Shown: positions 16,547 through 26,410, counted from the stretch's first letter. The stretch is DNA of 64,000 nt from an uncultured bacterium (GCA_934644775.1 CAKUDB010000004.1:67564-131563), one strand, 5' to 3'. The notes: generated from the sequence alone by a model not told the origin. Made by a program: numbers and translations.

Positions 16547-17992
16547 ATGTTGAAAATTATCAAAAAGCAATTGCCTGTAGAACTTAATGAAGAAATGGCC
16601 TCCAACCTGAGGCAGAGCTTACAGGCCCGTTATAATTCCTTGCTCCACAGAGTGCGTTTGGAGTATCTGAATCGCTTAGGTTTAGAGCCCAATTCTTGCG
16701 ATTTTATGGCTGCTTTGAAAGATTCTCCCCTGATGTTAGGAGAACTTTATTTACCTGAAGCCGGTACTATCTTTTATATTAAAGCCAAACGCGGAGAAGC
16801 TCTAATCCAGGCTGGAGTTATCACTAATGACGAAACTCGCGATGTTGACGAATTTTTCAGCGAAGTACGCGATATTTTAGCCGGTATTTGCGACAACTTG
16901 CCTTCTTGGCAACTGAGCGCCGACTTGCTTCCTTTAGAGATTGAAGATGCTGAAGTCGATCCCAATCCCGCTACCGAAGAACAATTGGCTGCCGCCAAAA
17001 TGCTTATGGATCGCGAATCCCGTCAGCTTTTGGAGCAGATTAAAGACGCCAGCTCGATCTTCTTGAATAAGATTGAGTGTCCTGACCGCGATCTTTTAGA
17101 GAGGCGTATCCATAATTTCAAGGATTTAGGCCTTTTGAGTATGGATTATGCCGTACTTTGCCATCGTACCGGTCAGCAAATTTTGCGCGTGGCTGATAAA
17201 GCCACTATCGATGAAAGCTCCCAAAAGGCTTTTAAGTGCTTCATTTGCGGTAGCCCCCTTTCCGACGAGATTATCGAAGAGGTTTTAGCTTGCACCGATA
17301 ACGGTGTAAATATGCTTAGAGATCGCACTTGGTTACTTATTTTGGTGCGCGGTATCTTATCTGAGTTGGGAATCCCTGGCAGTGCTATGAAGATCTACCG
17401 CAGCCAGAATTTACCTGTGCAAATCTTCCTTTCCATTAACGGTTTGCGTTATCTTTTAGTGCTCTGTACCGAGCCCATGACTTTGGATCAGGCTTATTTG
17501 GTAGGGGCTCACTTGGCGGCCTACAAGCTGGACAGTGCCATTATTATTTCTACCGAAAAGATTACCACCCTTATGCGCTCCCATTTGGAGCAAACTAATC
17601 CGCAAGCCAAGTTCGAATTTTTGGATCGGATGGAAGAGCTTAGCGCCCGTTTGCAGCGCATAATCATCGATCAGCAGCGCGACTTCCTCAGCCAGCAGTT
17701 GGAAGACATGGTCTCCCTTACCAAGGTAGATATTTCGCCTTTAGTTTTACAGCGTATGCTCCCTATCCCTGAAAATCTGAAAGATGTAGTGGCCAAAGAA
17801 GAACCCACTGTAGCTTCAACTCCTGTCGAACTTCACCTTAACGAGCCTAAGAGTGCCGAAAAAGTGTCTGAGGTCGCTCAGCAGGCTCCTGCAGTTTCCG
17901 AAACTGCAGATGAAGTAAGTACCGAATCAACTACTCCAACGGTTGCTTTGGAACTCCCTTCTAAGGGTGGCAAGAAAGGCAAAAAGCACTAA
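16547..17992 (+). CDS. Hypothetical cytoplasmic protein, 481 residues
   Basis: I do not recognise this protein. It is mixed alpha/beta with no signal peptide or membrane segment. Visible features are an N-terminal helical domain (1-170), a FKCFICG sequence near residue 229 with only one CxxC, a central region with hydrophobic strands (TWLLILVRGI, RYLLVLCTEP) around 260-330, a helical stretch around 360-400, and a charged C-terminal tail ending GGKKGKKH. A similar Lys-rich GKKKAKKH run occurs in the Ycf45-like protein at 24596. The gene stands alone between the proS terminator and the sugar-nucleotide gene. Codon use matches its neighbours. Confidence 0.6.
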   Translation: MLKIIKKQLPVELNEEMASNLRQSLQARYNSLLHRVRLEYLNRLGLEPNSCDFMAALKDSPLMLGELYLPEAGTIFYIKAKRGEALIQAGVITNDETRDVDEFFSEVRDILAGICDNLPSWQLSADLLPLEIEDAEVDPNPATEEQLAAAKMLMDRESRQLLEQIKDASSIFLNKIECPDRDLLERRIHNFKDLGLLSMDYAVLCHRTGQQILRVADKATIDESSQKAFKCFICGSPLSDEIIEEVLACTDNGVNMLRDRTWLLILVRGILSELGIPGSAMKIYRSQNLPVQIFLSINGLRYLLVLCTEPMTLDQAYLVGAHLAAYKLDSAIIISTEKITTLMRSHLEQTNPQAKFEFLDRMEELSARLQRIIIDQQRDFLSQQLEDMVSLTKVDISPLVLQRMLPIPENLKDVVAKEEPTVASTPVELHLNEPKSAEKVSEVAQQAPAVSETADEVSTESTTPTVALELPSKGGKKGKKH

Positions 17993-18143
17993 ACGGTCAG
18001 TTTAGATATTTTTTGTGTAGGGGGGAATAAGCAGGGGCTCTTCCGTTACTTTCCAGAGTATCGGTGGGCCCTTGTGCTTTTTGTGGGGGCTGTTGGGAAG
18101 TTCGTTCTTTAGTTAATTTATTATTTTTTTAGAGGTGAACTTT

Positions 18144-21100
18144 ATGAAAGCAGTGATTATGGCTGGTGGTGAAGGTACTCGCTTGCGTCCCTTGACGGTA
18201 AGCAGACCTAAGCCTATGGTTCCTGTATGTAACCGTCCGGTGATGGAATATACTTTAGACTTGCTTAAGCGCTACGGAATCGATACGGTTGTAGTTACTT
18301 TACACTATAAAGCTGAAGATATTATCTCTTATTTTGGCGACGGGAGTGACTTCGGCTTAAAAATTGTTTACTCTATCGAAAGTTCCCCTTTAGGTACGGC
18401 TGGCAGTGTTAAGCAAATTCAAGATACTATCGGTGAAGATACCTTTTTAGTAATTAGCGGAGACGGTTTAACCGACATCGACTTAGGTCGAGCGGTAGCT
18501 TTCCATAAAGAAAAGAGGGCCACCGCCACTCTAGTATTGATGCGCGTCAACAATCCTTTAGAGTACGGTGTAGTTATTACTAACGAAAATAGTGCCATCG
18601 AGCGCTTTTTAGAGAAGCCTTCCTGGGGCGAAGTCTTCTCCGACCAAGTTAATACTGGCATCTATATCTTAGAGCCCGAAGTCTTCAACTTAATGGAGAA
18701 AGGGCGCAGTTACGATTTCTCTCGCGATATATTCCCCAAACTTTTAGAGCAAAAAAAAGGTTTATACGGCTATGTCGCTGGAGGCTATTGGTGTGATATT
18801 GGCGACATCGATCACTATGCTAGCGCCCACCGCGACATGTTTGATGGCAAAGTCCTTCAGGAAATGGTCGGTACTCAGCGTACTCCTGGCGTTTGGATCG
18901 GCGAAGGGACGAAGATCGACCCCACAGCCGTTTTGGAAGCCCCTTTGATGATCGGTCGCAACTGTCGTATCGGAGCCCATACTTACGTATCTTCTTATAC
19001 TTGTATCGGTGATAATTGTATTATCGAAGAAGACGTCAATTTACAGCGCGATATTATTTTTAACAATGTTTTTATCGGCAGTAAGAGCAATTGTATAGGG
19101 GCTATTATCTGTCGCCAATGTACTATAAAATCTGGCGTCATCTTAAATGACAGCTCGGTTATCGGTGAAAATGTTTTTATCGGTCGCGGAGCTACCGTGC
19201 GTAACCAAATTTCCATTTGGCCCGATAAAAATATCCCTGATGGCTCTACTATTTCCGAAAACTTGGTCTGGGGCAAGAAAAACTCCGAGACCCTCTTTGG
19301 TCGCGACAGTATTACCGGTTTGGGCAACTTGGAAATTACTCCCGAATTTGCTATGAAGTTGGGAGCCGCTTTCGGTACTTCTTTGCCTAAAGGCTCTACC
19401 GTCACCGTCTCTCGCGACTCACGTCCAGTCAGTCGTCTGATTAACCGAGCCATTATCAGTGGTTTAAGCTCTGTAGGTATCAATATCCTCGACTTGCGCC
19501 TTTTGCCTGCTGCCGTCAGTCGCTATATCGTCAGTGGCTCCAAAGCGGTCGGCGGTATCCACACTCGCGTCTATCGCGACGAATCGCGCTTAGTAGAAAT
19601 CGAATTTTTTGACGAATCGGGCATCAATATTGATAAGATCCGTCAGCGCAAGGTGGAGAACTCTTTTGTGCGCCAAGACTTCCGCCGTACCGACGTCGAT
19701 GAAGTCGGTATTATTAGCTATATGGATACTAGTATCGATAAATATATAGAAGGTTTTATCAACCATCTGGATACTAAAAGTATTAAAGAGGCTAATTTTA
19801 AAGTTGTAATCGACTACTCTTACGGTACAGCTTGCCAAGTTTTGCCCTTCATTCTCAATCGTTTAGGAGTAGAAACGGTATCGATCAATGCCTACGTAGA
19901 CTACGATAAGGCTAGAGAAGCCCAAGAAAAGAAAGACGAGGCTTTACGCCAGCTTTCCAATATCGTTAAGCCTATCGGAGCCAATTTAGGTATCATTATG
20001 GATGCCGATGCCGAGCGTATTTACTTGGTAGACGAAGAGGGCACCGCCATTAAAGGTACCAATCTGTTGGCTTTAGTGGCCCTTATGGTCTTTAGGAACA
20101 ACAAAGACGCCTTGGTGGCCGTCCCTATCAGTGTGCCTAGCATTATGGAAAAATTGGCTCAGCAACAGCATGGCAAGATTATTCGCACCAAGACCGATTA
20201 TCGCTCTATTATGCACAGTGCGGTAGTTAGTGAAGGGCGCATAGCTTTGGCTGGCACTTCGTCGGGAGCATTTGTCTTTCCCAAGTTTTCGCCAGGCTTC
20301 GACGCTATGTTCCTTTTGGCGCAAATGCTGGAGATGATGGCTTCAGATAAGCGCAAACTTTCCGAAATTGCTAAAGTTATCCCCTCTCACTATTCTCTTT
20401 CCGGCAGCGTTGAGTGCAATTGGTCGGAAAAGGCTAAGGTTATGCGTTTATTGGTAGAACGCTACCGCGATGAAAAGTTAGAGCTTTTAGATGGTGTGCG
20501 TATCGACTTTGACGACGATTCCTCAGTTTTAATGGTGCCCCATCCTTCTTTAGCTCGCATTAACGTTTGGACTGACGCTTCTACCAAGGAAAGGGCCAAA
20601 GCCCTTATGGAGCGGGCCCGCTTTGTCATTCCTCAATTGGCCAATGCCGACGAAAATGCCGTAAAGATGGAGCGTCAAGAGGACGATCAACATAAGATGA
20701 TTAGTCCTACTACTAATATCCCTGAAGAAAGGGCTTTCCATTTTTGGATTCCAGGGCGTTACTTAGGGGTACAAGTGCGCAGTTTGCGCAGCTTTGTCGA
20801 CGTCTTACACTATATAGAGACAGCTTCTTTGGAGTACCATATGGAGCGCAACGATTTTGCCAACTGGCTCAGAACTGAACTGGGGCGCTATTTGGTAGCT
20901 TTAGATTTGGAACAAATCAGTAAAGCGCGCTACAAAGGAGAAGAGTTGCGTCGTCATATCTTAGAGTGTTTTGGTGAAGCTGCTTCTTCAGCTACTAGAT
21001 CTACTCCAGCAGAAAATGACGAATTAGAAGAAAACCAGTTAAAAATTAAAGATAGTCCGGCAATTAAGACTATTGGAGGTATAAAGTTTTCTCCCCGCTA

Positions 21101-21275
21101 TCAGGAAGAATCTGAAGTTGAGGAGTCCACTAAGAGTGTCCAGCCTAAAGAAGGAAATTCGCGAGCCAAGGCCTCGTCTTTTTTAGATGATGAAGCTTCG
21201 TCCTTAGAATTAGAGTCTAAGCCAGACAAACTCTTGACAAACGATTCTCTTTCCGGCGTCAAAGCCGAGCAATAA
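18144..21275 (+). CDS. Mannose-1-phosphate guanylyltransferase / phosphomannomutase-like fusion
   Basis: A 1043-residue fusion. Residues 1-235 are a nucleotidyltransferase with GGEGTRLRPLTVSRPKPMVP and an LVISGDGLTDIDL-type metal site. Residues 250-370 are a left-handed beta-helix of hexapeptides (IGRNCRIGAHTYV onward). Residues 375-850 follow the phosphohexomutase fold. In that part the usual phosphoserine loop (TASHNP) is absent; the aligned region reads GGIHTRVYRDESRLVEI. The metal loop reads DADAER rather than DGDADR. Mutase activity is therefore doubtful, as in related long fusions of Cyanobacteria. The last 170 residues are acidic and low-complexity, beyond the usual family length of about 830-840. 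Start ATG 18144 follows AGAGGTG; GTG 18135 is in frame. Probable role: NDP-sugar supply for surface polysaccharide. Confidence 0.85.
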   Translation: MKAVIMAGGEGTRLRPLTVSRPKPMVPVCNRPVMEYTLDLLKRYGIDTVVVTLHYKAEDIISYFGDGSDFGLKIVYSIESSPLGTAGSVKQIQDTIGEDTFLVISGDGLTDIDLGRAVAFHKEKRATATLVLMRVNNPLEYGVVITNENSAIERFLEKPSWGEVFSDQVNTGIYILEPEVFNLMEKGRSYDFSRDIFPKLLEQKKGLYGYVAGGYWCDIGDIDHYASAHRDMFDGKVLQEMVGTQRTPGVWIGEGTKIDPTAVLEAPLMIGRNCRIGAHTYVSSYTCIGDNCIIEEDVNLQRDIIFNNVFIGSKSNCIGAIICRQCTIKSGVILNDSSVIGENVFIGRGATVRNQISIWPDKNIPDGSTISENLVWGKKNSETLFGRDSITGLGNLEITPEFAMKLGAAFGTSLPKGSTVTVSRDSRPVSRLINRAIISGLSSVGINILDLRLLPAAVSRYIVSGSKAVGGIHTRVYRDESRLVEIEFFDESGINIDKIRQRKVENSFVRQDFRRTDVDEVGIISYMDTSIDKYIEGFINHLDTKSIKEANFKVVIDYSYGTACQVLPFILNRLGVETVSINAYVDYDKAREAQEKKDEALRQLSNIVKPIGANLGIIMDADAERIYLVDEEGTAIKGTNLLALVALMVFRNNKDALVAVPISVPSIMEKLAQQQHGKIIRTKTDYRSIMHSAVVSEGRIALAGTSSGAFVFPKFSPGFDAMFLLAQMLEMMASDKRKLSEIAKVIPSHYSLSGSVECNWSEKAKVMRLLVERYRDEKLELLDGVRIDFDDDSSVLMVPHPSLARINVWTDASTKERAKALMERARFVIPQLANADENAVKMERQEDDQHKMISPTTNIPEERAFHFWIPGRYLGVQVRSLRSFVDVLHYIETASLEYHMERNDFANWLRTELGRYLVALDLEQISKARYKGEELRRHILECFGEAASSATRSTPAENDELEENQLKIKDSPAIKTIGGIKFSPRYQEESEVEESTKSVQPKEGNSRAKASSFLDDEASSLELESKPDKLLTNDSLSGVKAEQ

Positions 21276-21292
21276 TTACTTTTAGTTAGTTT

Positions 21293-21343
21293 AAGCTTCC
21301 GTTTTCGGAGATATTAGTCTCTAAGAAAAGGGGAGCTTTTTTT
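21293..21343 (+). terminator. Intrinsic terminator after the sugar-nucleotide fusion
   Basis: AAGCTTCC pairs with GGGAGCTT (one mismatch) around an inner GAGAT/TCTC stem, followed by TTTTTTT. Confidence 0.65.
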
Positions 21344-21413
21344 AGGGGAAAAGTTAAGCTCTAAAAGAAGTGCTTAAAAGATTAGTATTTTATGAAAATA
21401 AGGATCGTTGCTT

Positions 21414-22208
21414 ATGTCCTTTTGGGATGATTTAAGAATTGAAGCCAGAGAGCGCACTACTACCGGAGATATAAGTGTTGGCCTCTTTAATACCATTACC
21501 AGCTTTGGAGTATCCCCTTTAGCTGTCGTACAACCTACTTTTTATATGGGTCGCTGTTATATACTTTGTTTCGACTATATGGATTATGTAGAGAGACTTT
21601 TAAGCTGCCAGGCCAAGCCGGAAAATGTATTCCAATTGTTACTCTACATAAAAGAGACCGCTACTACTTTAGGTCGCTGTGTCCACCATGCCGTAGGCCC
21701 TATTGAAGAGATCTTGTCAGCTATCGACGATATTTTTGATGATCGGGTACGCAAATTGGAAGAGAATGTGGCCTCTTCTCTTATAGAAGAAGCCGAAGAA
21801 GAAGCCGAAGATGAACTAGAAAATGAAGATCTACACGAAGAATACGACGAACTAAAGAGAGAGCGCGAGCTTATGGCGGCCAGCTTACAAGAAAAGTTGG
21901 AAGCTGTAGATATTACCTATACGGTGGCTGTAGAGCTGGCTAACCGTTTGGCCGCTTTGTACGATTGTTGCGTTCGCTACATAAGAGATTTGCAAGAATT
22001 AAATTCGGTTGAAGTTCTGGGTGAAGTAGTTATCTTTATGCGTACTTTTATCGATGTACAACATATTCTCGATACGCAAATGCGCCAGCTCCTTTTGGAA
22101 GATGTCTTCTTAGAGAGAAGCTCTCTCTATCCGACAGGGATAATGCCTTGGATTAGCCATTCTATAGGAGAATTGCTCCATCAAATTAACGGCTCAGACC
22201 ATGATTGA
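21414..22208 (+). CDS. Hypothetical acidic helical protein
   Basis: A 264-residue cytoplasmic protein that I do not recognise. It is almost all helical. Residues about 118-155 are very acidic (LIEEAEEEAEDELENEDLHE), probably a coiled-coil linker between two helical halves. The halves look somewhat alike in size (LLYIKETATTLGRCVHHAVG versus LYDCCVRYIRDLQELNSVEV), but no clear repeat can be shown. ATG 21414 is preferred, with AAGGA nine bases upstream; TTG 21408 is in frame. It begins the co-directional run that continues to holB, with short gaps after it. A structural or regulatory role similar to other small helical proteins in tmk-holB neighbourhoods is possible but unsupported. Confidence 0.6.
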   Translation: MSFWDDLRIEARERTTTGDISVGLFNTITSFGVSPLAVVQPTFYMGRCYILCFDYMDYVERLLSCQAKPENVFQLLLYIKETATTLGRCVHHAVGPIEEILSAIDDIFDDRVRKLEENVASSLIEEAEEEAEDELENEDLHEEYDELKRERELMAASLQEKLEAVDITYTVAVELANRLAALYDCCVRYIRDLQELNSVEVLGEVVIFMRTFIDVQHILDTQMRQLLLEDVFLERSSLYPTGIMPWISHSIGELLHQINGSDHD

Positions 22209-22244
22209 GGTGGTTTTCTAGGAGAGTTTTAAGGAAATAGGAAG

Positions 22245-23021
22245 ATGGATGAGCCTGTAGTAGCCTTATTGACTGACTTTGGGAGGCGCGATTCCTACGT
22301 AGCCATAATGAAAGGAGTTATTCTGGGAATTGCCAGTCAAGTTAAGCTTATTGATATTAGCCACGAAGTGGCCCTTGGAGATGTAAGGGAGGCCGCCTAT
22401 CTACTTTCTACTTGTGTAGATTACTTTCCCGAAGGCACCATATTCTTAGCCGTCGTTGATCCTGGAGTAGGCAGTTCTAGAAAAGGCCTAGCTATTCGTA
22501 GCCAAAGACACTTTTATGTCGGCCCCGATAATGGCATCTTTACTTTAGCATTAGCTCGAGACAAGCGATTCTCAGCTATAGAGATAGATGCTGCTTCCTG
22601 GACGAATAAAACGATTAGTCACACTTTTCACGGTCGCGATATTTTTGCTCCGGCGGCTGCCTATTTGGCCCGAGGGCGTAGCTTCAACTCTTTAGGCCGC
22701 CCTCTATCTCAGTTAATCCAGCTCGATATTAAGCCCAATCGTCGGGAAGGCAGCTTTCTATACGGCTCTATTTTACATATCGACAATTTTGGCAATATTA
22801 TCACTTCGATAGGCGAAGAAGGCGCTTCTGGGGCCAGAGTTTTGTATATTGGCCAACGGCCTTTCCCTTTGCACTCTACCTATTCCGATGTAGCTTTAGG
22901 CCAGCCTGTAGCCTATTGGGGCTCTTCTGGCTATTGTGAAGCGGCTTTAAATGGGGGCTCTGCTTCTGAGCTTTTGCAAGCTAAAGTCGGCGACGAAGTT
23001 ATACTCCAATCTTTTACTTAG
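22245..23021 (+). CDS. S-adenosyl-L-methionine hydrolase (adenosine-forming), DUF62 family
   Basis: A 258-residue protein of the SAM hydroxide adenosyltransferase / chlorinase-fluorinase fold. The family motifs are present: ALLTDFGRRDSYVAIMKGVI at the N-terminus, IDISHEV, VVDPGVGS, YVGPDNGIFT, HTFHGRDIFAPAAAYLARG, and a C-terminal beta domain with LHIDNFGNIITSI. Most members hydrolyse SAM to adenosine and methionine rather than halogenate. The short insertions of true halogenases are not seen. It is 36 bases downstream of the acidic protein gene and 9 bases before the decarboxylase gene, so it is probably in the same operon. Confidence 0.92.
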   Translation: MDEPVVALLTDFGRRDSYVAIMKGVILGIASQVKLIDISHEVALGDVREAAYLLSTCVDYFPEGTIFLAVVDPGVGSSRKGLAIRSQRHFYVGPDNGIFTLALARDKRFSAIEIDAASWTNKTISHTFHGRDIFAPAAAYLARGRSFNSLGRPLSQLIQLDIKPNRREGSFLYGSILHIDNFGNIITSIGEEGASGARVLYIGQRPFPLHSTYSDVALGQPVAYWGSSGYCEAALNGGSASELLQAKVGDEVILQSFT

Positions 23022-23030
23022 GTTTTTGTT

Positions 23031-24509
23031 ATGGACGACTATATTACACTTCAACAAGAAGCGCCCCTTTACGAGGCTTTAGAAGCCTATATTGAAGAGA
23101 AAAATATCCCTTTCCATATGCCCGGCCATAGTCAAGGTCGGGCTGCTGCTAGTAAATTAAAAGATTTAATGGGGGCTCGGGCTCTAGCTGCCGACATTAC
23201 CCAAGTTTTGGATATGGACGATATTCATCGCCCCTCCAACTACACTAAGCGGGCTCAAGATCTGGCCGCCGCTTGCTTTGGGGCCGAAAAGACCTGGTTT
23301 TTAGTGAATGGTTCTACTTGTGGCAACCAAGCTATGCTTTTAGCGGCGCTCGAGCCGGAGCAAGAGGTTATTGTACCTCGCTGTGCTCATCGTTCTTTGC
23401 AAGCTGGCCTAATCTTTTCTGGAGCCCTACCGCGTTACGCTTATTCCCCCTACGACTCAGAAACTGGAGTCTGTTTAGCCGTTGAAGGGGCGGAAATGGA
23501 GCGTTTGCAAGCCCTCTATCCTAATGTCAAGGCTTGGGCGGTTACTGGAGTCACTCCCTACGGAGCTTGTGCCGATATAAAAACTATCAGTAGTGGGGCC
23601 CATGCTCACAACTTACCACTATTAGTCGATGAAGCTTGGGGGCCCCATTTTGGTTTCCATCCCGGCTTACCCCAATCGGCTTTGTCTTTAGGAGCAGATT
23701 GTGTCGTTCAGAGCGCTCACAAACTTTTGGCCGCTCTCTCCCAAGCTTCTTTGCTCCATTACCAAGGGGGCAGGCTCGATCCCGAGCGAATAACTTTGGC
23801 TTTGCGCATGTTGCAGAGTACTAGTCCAAGTTATTTGCTTTTAGCTTCCTTAGATATTGCTAGACGCCAATTGGCTTTGCATGGTAGGGAAGATTGGTTT
23901 AGAGCGTTAGAATCGGCCGAGCGTATACGCCGTTTTGTGCGTGGCCAGGCAGGTTTGCGCTTAATGGAGCCAGGGGCCGCCTTTGATTACGATAGGACTA
24001 GAGTGGTAATTTCGGCTTTAGATTTAGGCCTTAACGGCGTGGAGTTGGAGCGCACTTTACGTTATCGTTTCCAAATTCAGCCGGAAATGTCCGATATGCG
24101 CAATATCGTTTTAGTTATTACTCCCGGCCATAGTAGTTCAGATTTGGATAAGTTAGAGAAGGCTTTAACTGAAATTGCCGCTTCTCCTCACGGTTGGCTT
24201 TCTGCTCAAGGGGTGAAAGCTCCGCTACAAAAGGCGGCCTCTTTAGATTTCCCCGGTTTCCCAGAACTGGTTATAAGTCCTCGCCAAGCCTATTTTAGCC
24301 CGACAAAATACATCTCTTGGGAGCAAGCTTTAGGCGAAGTTTGCGCCGAGCTAATCACTCCTTATCCTCCAGGGATACCTTTAATCTGTCCAGGAGAGCG
24401 CATTGAGCGCAGCCACTGGGAATACTTAAAAAGCTTAAATGGAGCGGGCATTCCTATTGACGGCTTAAGTGATTTAAGTTTAGAAAAAGTAAAGATTATA
24501 GCTCGCTAG
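23031..24509 (+). CDS. Orn/Lys/Arg decarboxylase family PLP enzyme
   Basis: A 492-residue fold-type I PLP enzyme. It has FHMPGHSQG near residue 28, DITQVLDMDDIHRP, the PLP pocket NGSTCGNQAML, LLVDEAWGPHFGFHP with the PLP-pairing Asp, and the Schiff-base lysine in QSAHKLLAALSQAS. The C-terminal decarboxylase domain is present but short. It resembles the YaaO/SpeA-like group, which in Firmicutes sits beside tmk, as here. Substrate (lysine, arginine or ornithine) cannot be told from sequence. It would supply polyamines in the cytoplasm. Confidence 0.88.
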   Translation: MDDYITLQQEAPLYEALEAYIEEKNIPFHMPGHSQGRAAASKLKDLMGARALAADITQVLDMDDIHRPSNYTKRAQDLAAACFGAEKTWFLVNGSTCGNQAMLLAALEPEQEVIVPRCAHRSLQAGLIFSGALPRYAYSPYDSETGVCLAVEGAEMERLQALYPNVKAWAVTGVTPYGACADIKTISSGAHAHNLPLLVDEAWGPHFGFHPGLPQSALSLGADCVVQSAHKLLAALSQASLLHYQGGRLDPERITLALRMLQSTSPSYLLLASLDIARRQLALHGREDWFRALESAERIRRFVRGQAGLRLMEPGAAFDYDRTRVVISALDLGLNGVELERTLRYRFQIQPEMSDMRNIVLVITPGHSSSDLDKLEKALTEIAASPHGWLSAQGVKAPLQKAASLDFPGFPELVISPRQAYFSPTKYISWEQALGEVCAELITPYPPGIPLICPGERIERSHWEYLKSLNGAGIPIDGLSDLSLEKVKIIAR

Positions 24510-24595
24510 CTAGAGGCCGACTGGGGAAGGAAGAAAGAGAGCGAAAAATAAAACTACTTTCCTATTTTGGAATGTGTAAGGTATTTAGTTAAAGT

Positions 24596-26392
24596 ATGGA
24601 TAGCGAATCAACCGAACAACTAACTATAGTTTCCGACAATATTGAAGAGCTAATGTGTATTTTCCCTCCGGCTTGGTGTGAAGGTTACGAAAATTTGGGC
24701 CGTTCGGTTGATAGCTTAATTGAGTTTGTGGCTGACTTGGGCCGTTTGCCTATGGCCCGTTTCCAAAATGAGATCTGTAATATCAGCCAGCAACCGGTAA
24801 CTTATGCCGATTTAGACTATATCTCTTCTTATGTTTCTGAATTTGGCTCAGACAATCGGGCTGGGATCGATGCCACTTTACACCGCATTTCGGCTATACG
24901 CAATCGGCGCGGCCGTATCGTCGGCCTTACAGCTAGGGTAGGGCGAGCCGTTTACGGAGACGCCGATATTATTAAAGACGTAGTTAAGAGCGGTCGCAGT
25001 ATCCTCCTTCTGGGGCAGCCCGGCGTAGGCAAAACTACGGTATTGCGTGAAATCTCTCGAGTATTGGCCGATGAATTACATAAAAGGGTGGTCATAGTCG
25101 ATACTTCCAACGAGATCGCCGGCGATGGGGACGTGTCCCATCCGGGGGTAGGCTCGGCCCGCCGTATGCAGGTTCCTGATCCTATCGATCAACATAAAAT
25201 TATGATCGAAGCGGTGGAAAACCATACCCCCCAAGTGGTCGTTATCGACGAAATAGGTACCGAAGCTGAAGCCTACGCCGCTCGAACTATTGCTGAGCGG
25301 GGAGTAATGTTGGTAGCTACCGCCCACGGTACTAAGTTGGAAAACTTAATTCAGAATCCTACTTTATGCGATTTGGTAGGTGGTATCGAGTCGGTGACTC
25401 TCTCAGACGAAATCGCTTTTAAGCGTGGAGGTGGCCATAAAGCTATTTTGGAGCGCAAGTCGCCACCTACTTTCGAGGTAGTTATCGAGCTTAGAGATCG
25501 CCATACTTTTGCTATTCACAAAAATGTAGCCGATTCGGTAGATGCTATTTTGCGTGGAGCCGAAATAGCTCCTTTAGTAAGGGTGCGTCAGGCTTCTTCT
25601 GCCAGTAGTAGTGGCCAAAGTATTGGTGAAGAAGGGATCAGCAGCGCAACTAAGGGCAAAAAAAAGGCTAAAAAACATAGAGCTGCAAGCCAAGGGGCAG
25701 AAGCTAAAAGTGAAAGCCAGTTGGGAGCTTGGCCCACTTTAGCTAAATATGGATCCTTGTCACCTAAGCCTCAGGAAGTTGGCGAAGTGGAAAAAATGGC
25801 TACCCAAGCTCCAACTAGCCTAGACGAGCGCTTTGCCTATTTGCGCCGCGATCGCTATCGTGATGCTGAAGGTAATATATTGCTGGCCCAAACCGAAGAG
25901 CTTAAGCCCCATGTGGGTATGAAAAAGAAGATTAGTATCTATCCAGTAGGCGTTAGTCGCAATCGCTTAGAAAAATTGATCAACTTATTGGAGTTGCCTG
26001 CCCAGGTAGTCACTACTTGGAAGAGCGCCAACGTCGTTTTGGCTTTAGAGTCCAGCCAAGAGAGCGATCCCCAGCTTTTCCAGGCCATCAAACGCGGGGG
26101 CTTAAAAGTTTGTCCTTTAGAGGAAAATACTTGGCCCAAAATTAAAAGCTTTTTAGATAACTACTTTGAGGATTCAATTTTAACTGCGGCTGAATTGGCC
26201 CAGTTGGAAGTAACTGAAGCTATTGAAGAAGTCCAGAAGACTGGACGCCCCTACAACCTCTTGCCTCAGGATCGGGCTTTGCGTCGCTTGCAAGGACAGA
26301 TAGCCGCTAAAGCTGGCCTCAAGTCGGTTATTTACGGAGTAGAACCAGAATGTTATTTGCGCTTGCAAGGGGAAAGGGGAGCTATAATTTAG
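24596..26392 (+). CDS. Ycf45/SpoIIIAA-like AAA ATPase with C-terminal R3H domain
   Basis: A 598-residue protein. Residues 1-120 form an N-terminal domain. The ATPase core follows with Walker A LLLGQPGVGKTTVLREISRV, then VIVDTSNEIAGDGD, Walker B VVVIDEIGTEAEA and AERGVMLVATAHGTKLENLI, all diagnostic of the Ycf45 / stage III sporulation AA-like family. A charged low-complexity linker (about 330-400, with GKKKAKKH) is followed by a second globular part and a terminal R3H-type domain (PQDRALRRLQGQIAAKAGL), which suggests single-stranded nucleic-acid binding. It sits just upstream of tmk and holB. The function in non-sporulating bacteria is not established; a role in nucleic-acid metabolism is an inference. 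Confidence 0.85.
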   Translation: MDSESTEQLTIVSDNIEELMCIFPPAWCEGYENLGRSVDSLIEFVADLGRLPMARFQNEICNISQQPVTYADLDYISSYVSEFGSDNRAGIDATLHRISAIRNRRGRIVGLTARVGRAVYGDADIIKDVVKSGRSILLLGQPGVGKTTVLREISRVLADELHKRVVIVDTSNEIAGDGDVSHPGVGSARRMQVPDPIDQHKIMIEAVENHTPQVVVIDEIGTEAEAYAARTIAERGVMLVATAHGTKLENLIQNPTLCDLVGGIESVTLSDEIAFKRGGGHKAILERKSPPTFEVVIELRDRHTFAIHKNVADSVDAILRGAEIAPLVRVRQASSASSSGQSIGEEGISSATKGKKKAKKHRAASQGAEAKSESQLGAWPTLAKYGSLSPKPQEVGEVEKMATQAPTSLDERFAYLRRDRYRDAEGNILLAQTEELKPHVGMKKKISIYPVGVSRNRLEKLINLLELPAQVVTTWKSANVVLALESSQESDPQLFQAIKRGGLKVCPLEENTWPKIKSFLDNYFEDSILTAAELAQLEVTEAIEEVQKTGRPYNLLPQDRALRRLQGQIAAKAGLKSVIYGVEPECYLRLQGERGAII

Positions 26393-26410
26393 TAAGCTAG
26401 AGAGTAAAAA

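Noticed and set aside
18030..18087. Possible terminator before the sugar-nucleotide fusion gene
   Set aside because: Pairing GGGGCTC with GGGCCC-type sequence is imperfect and the T-run is interrupted.
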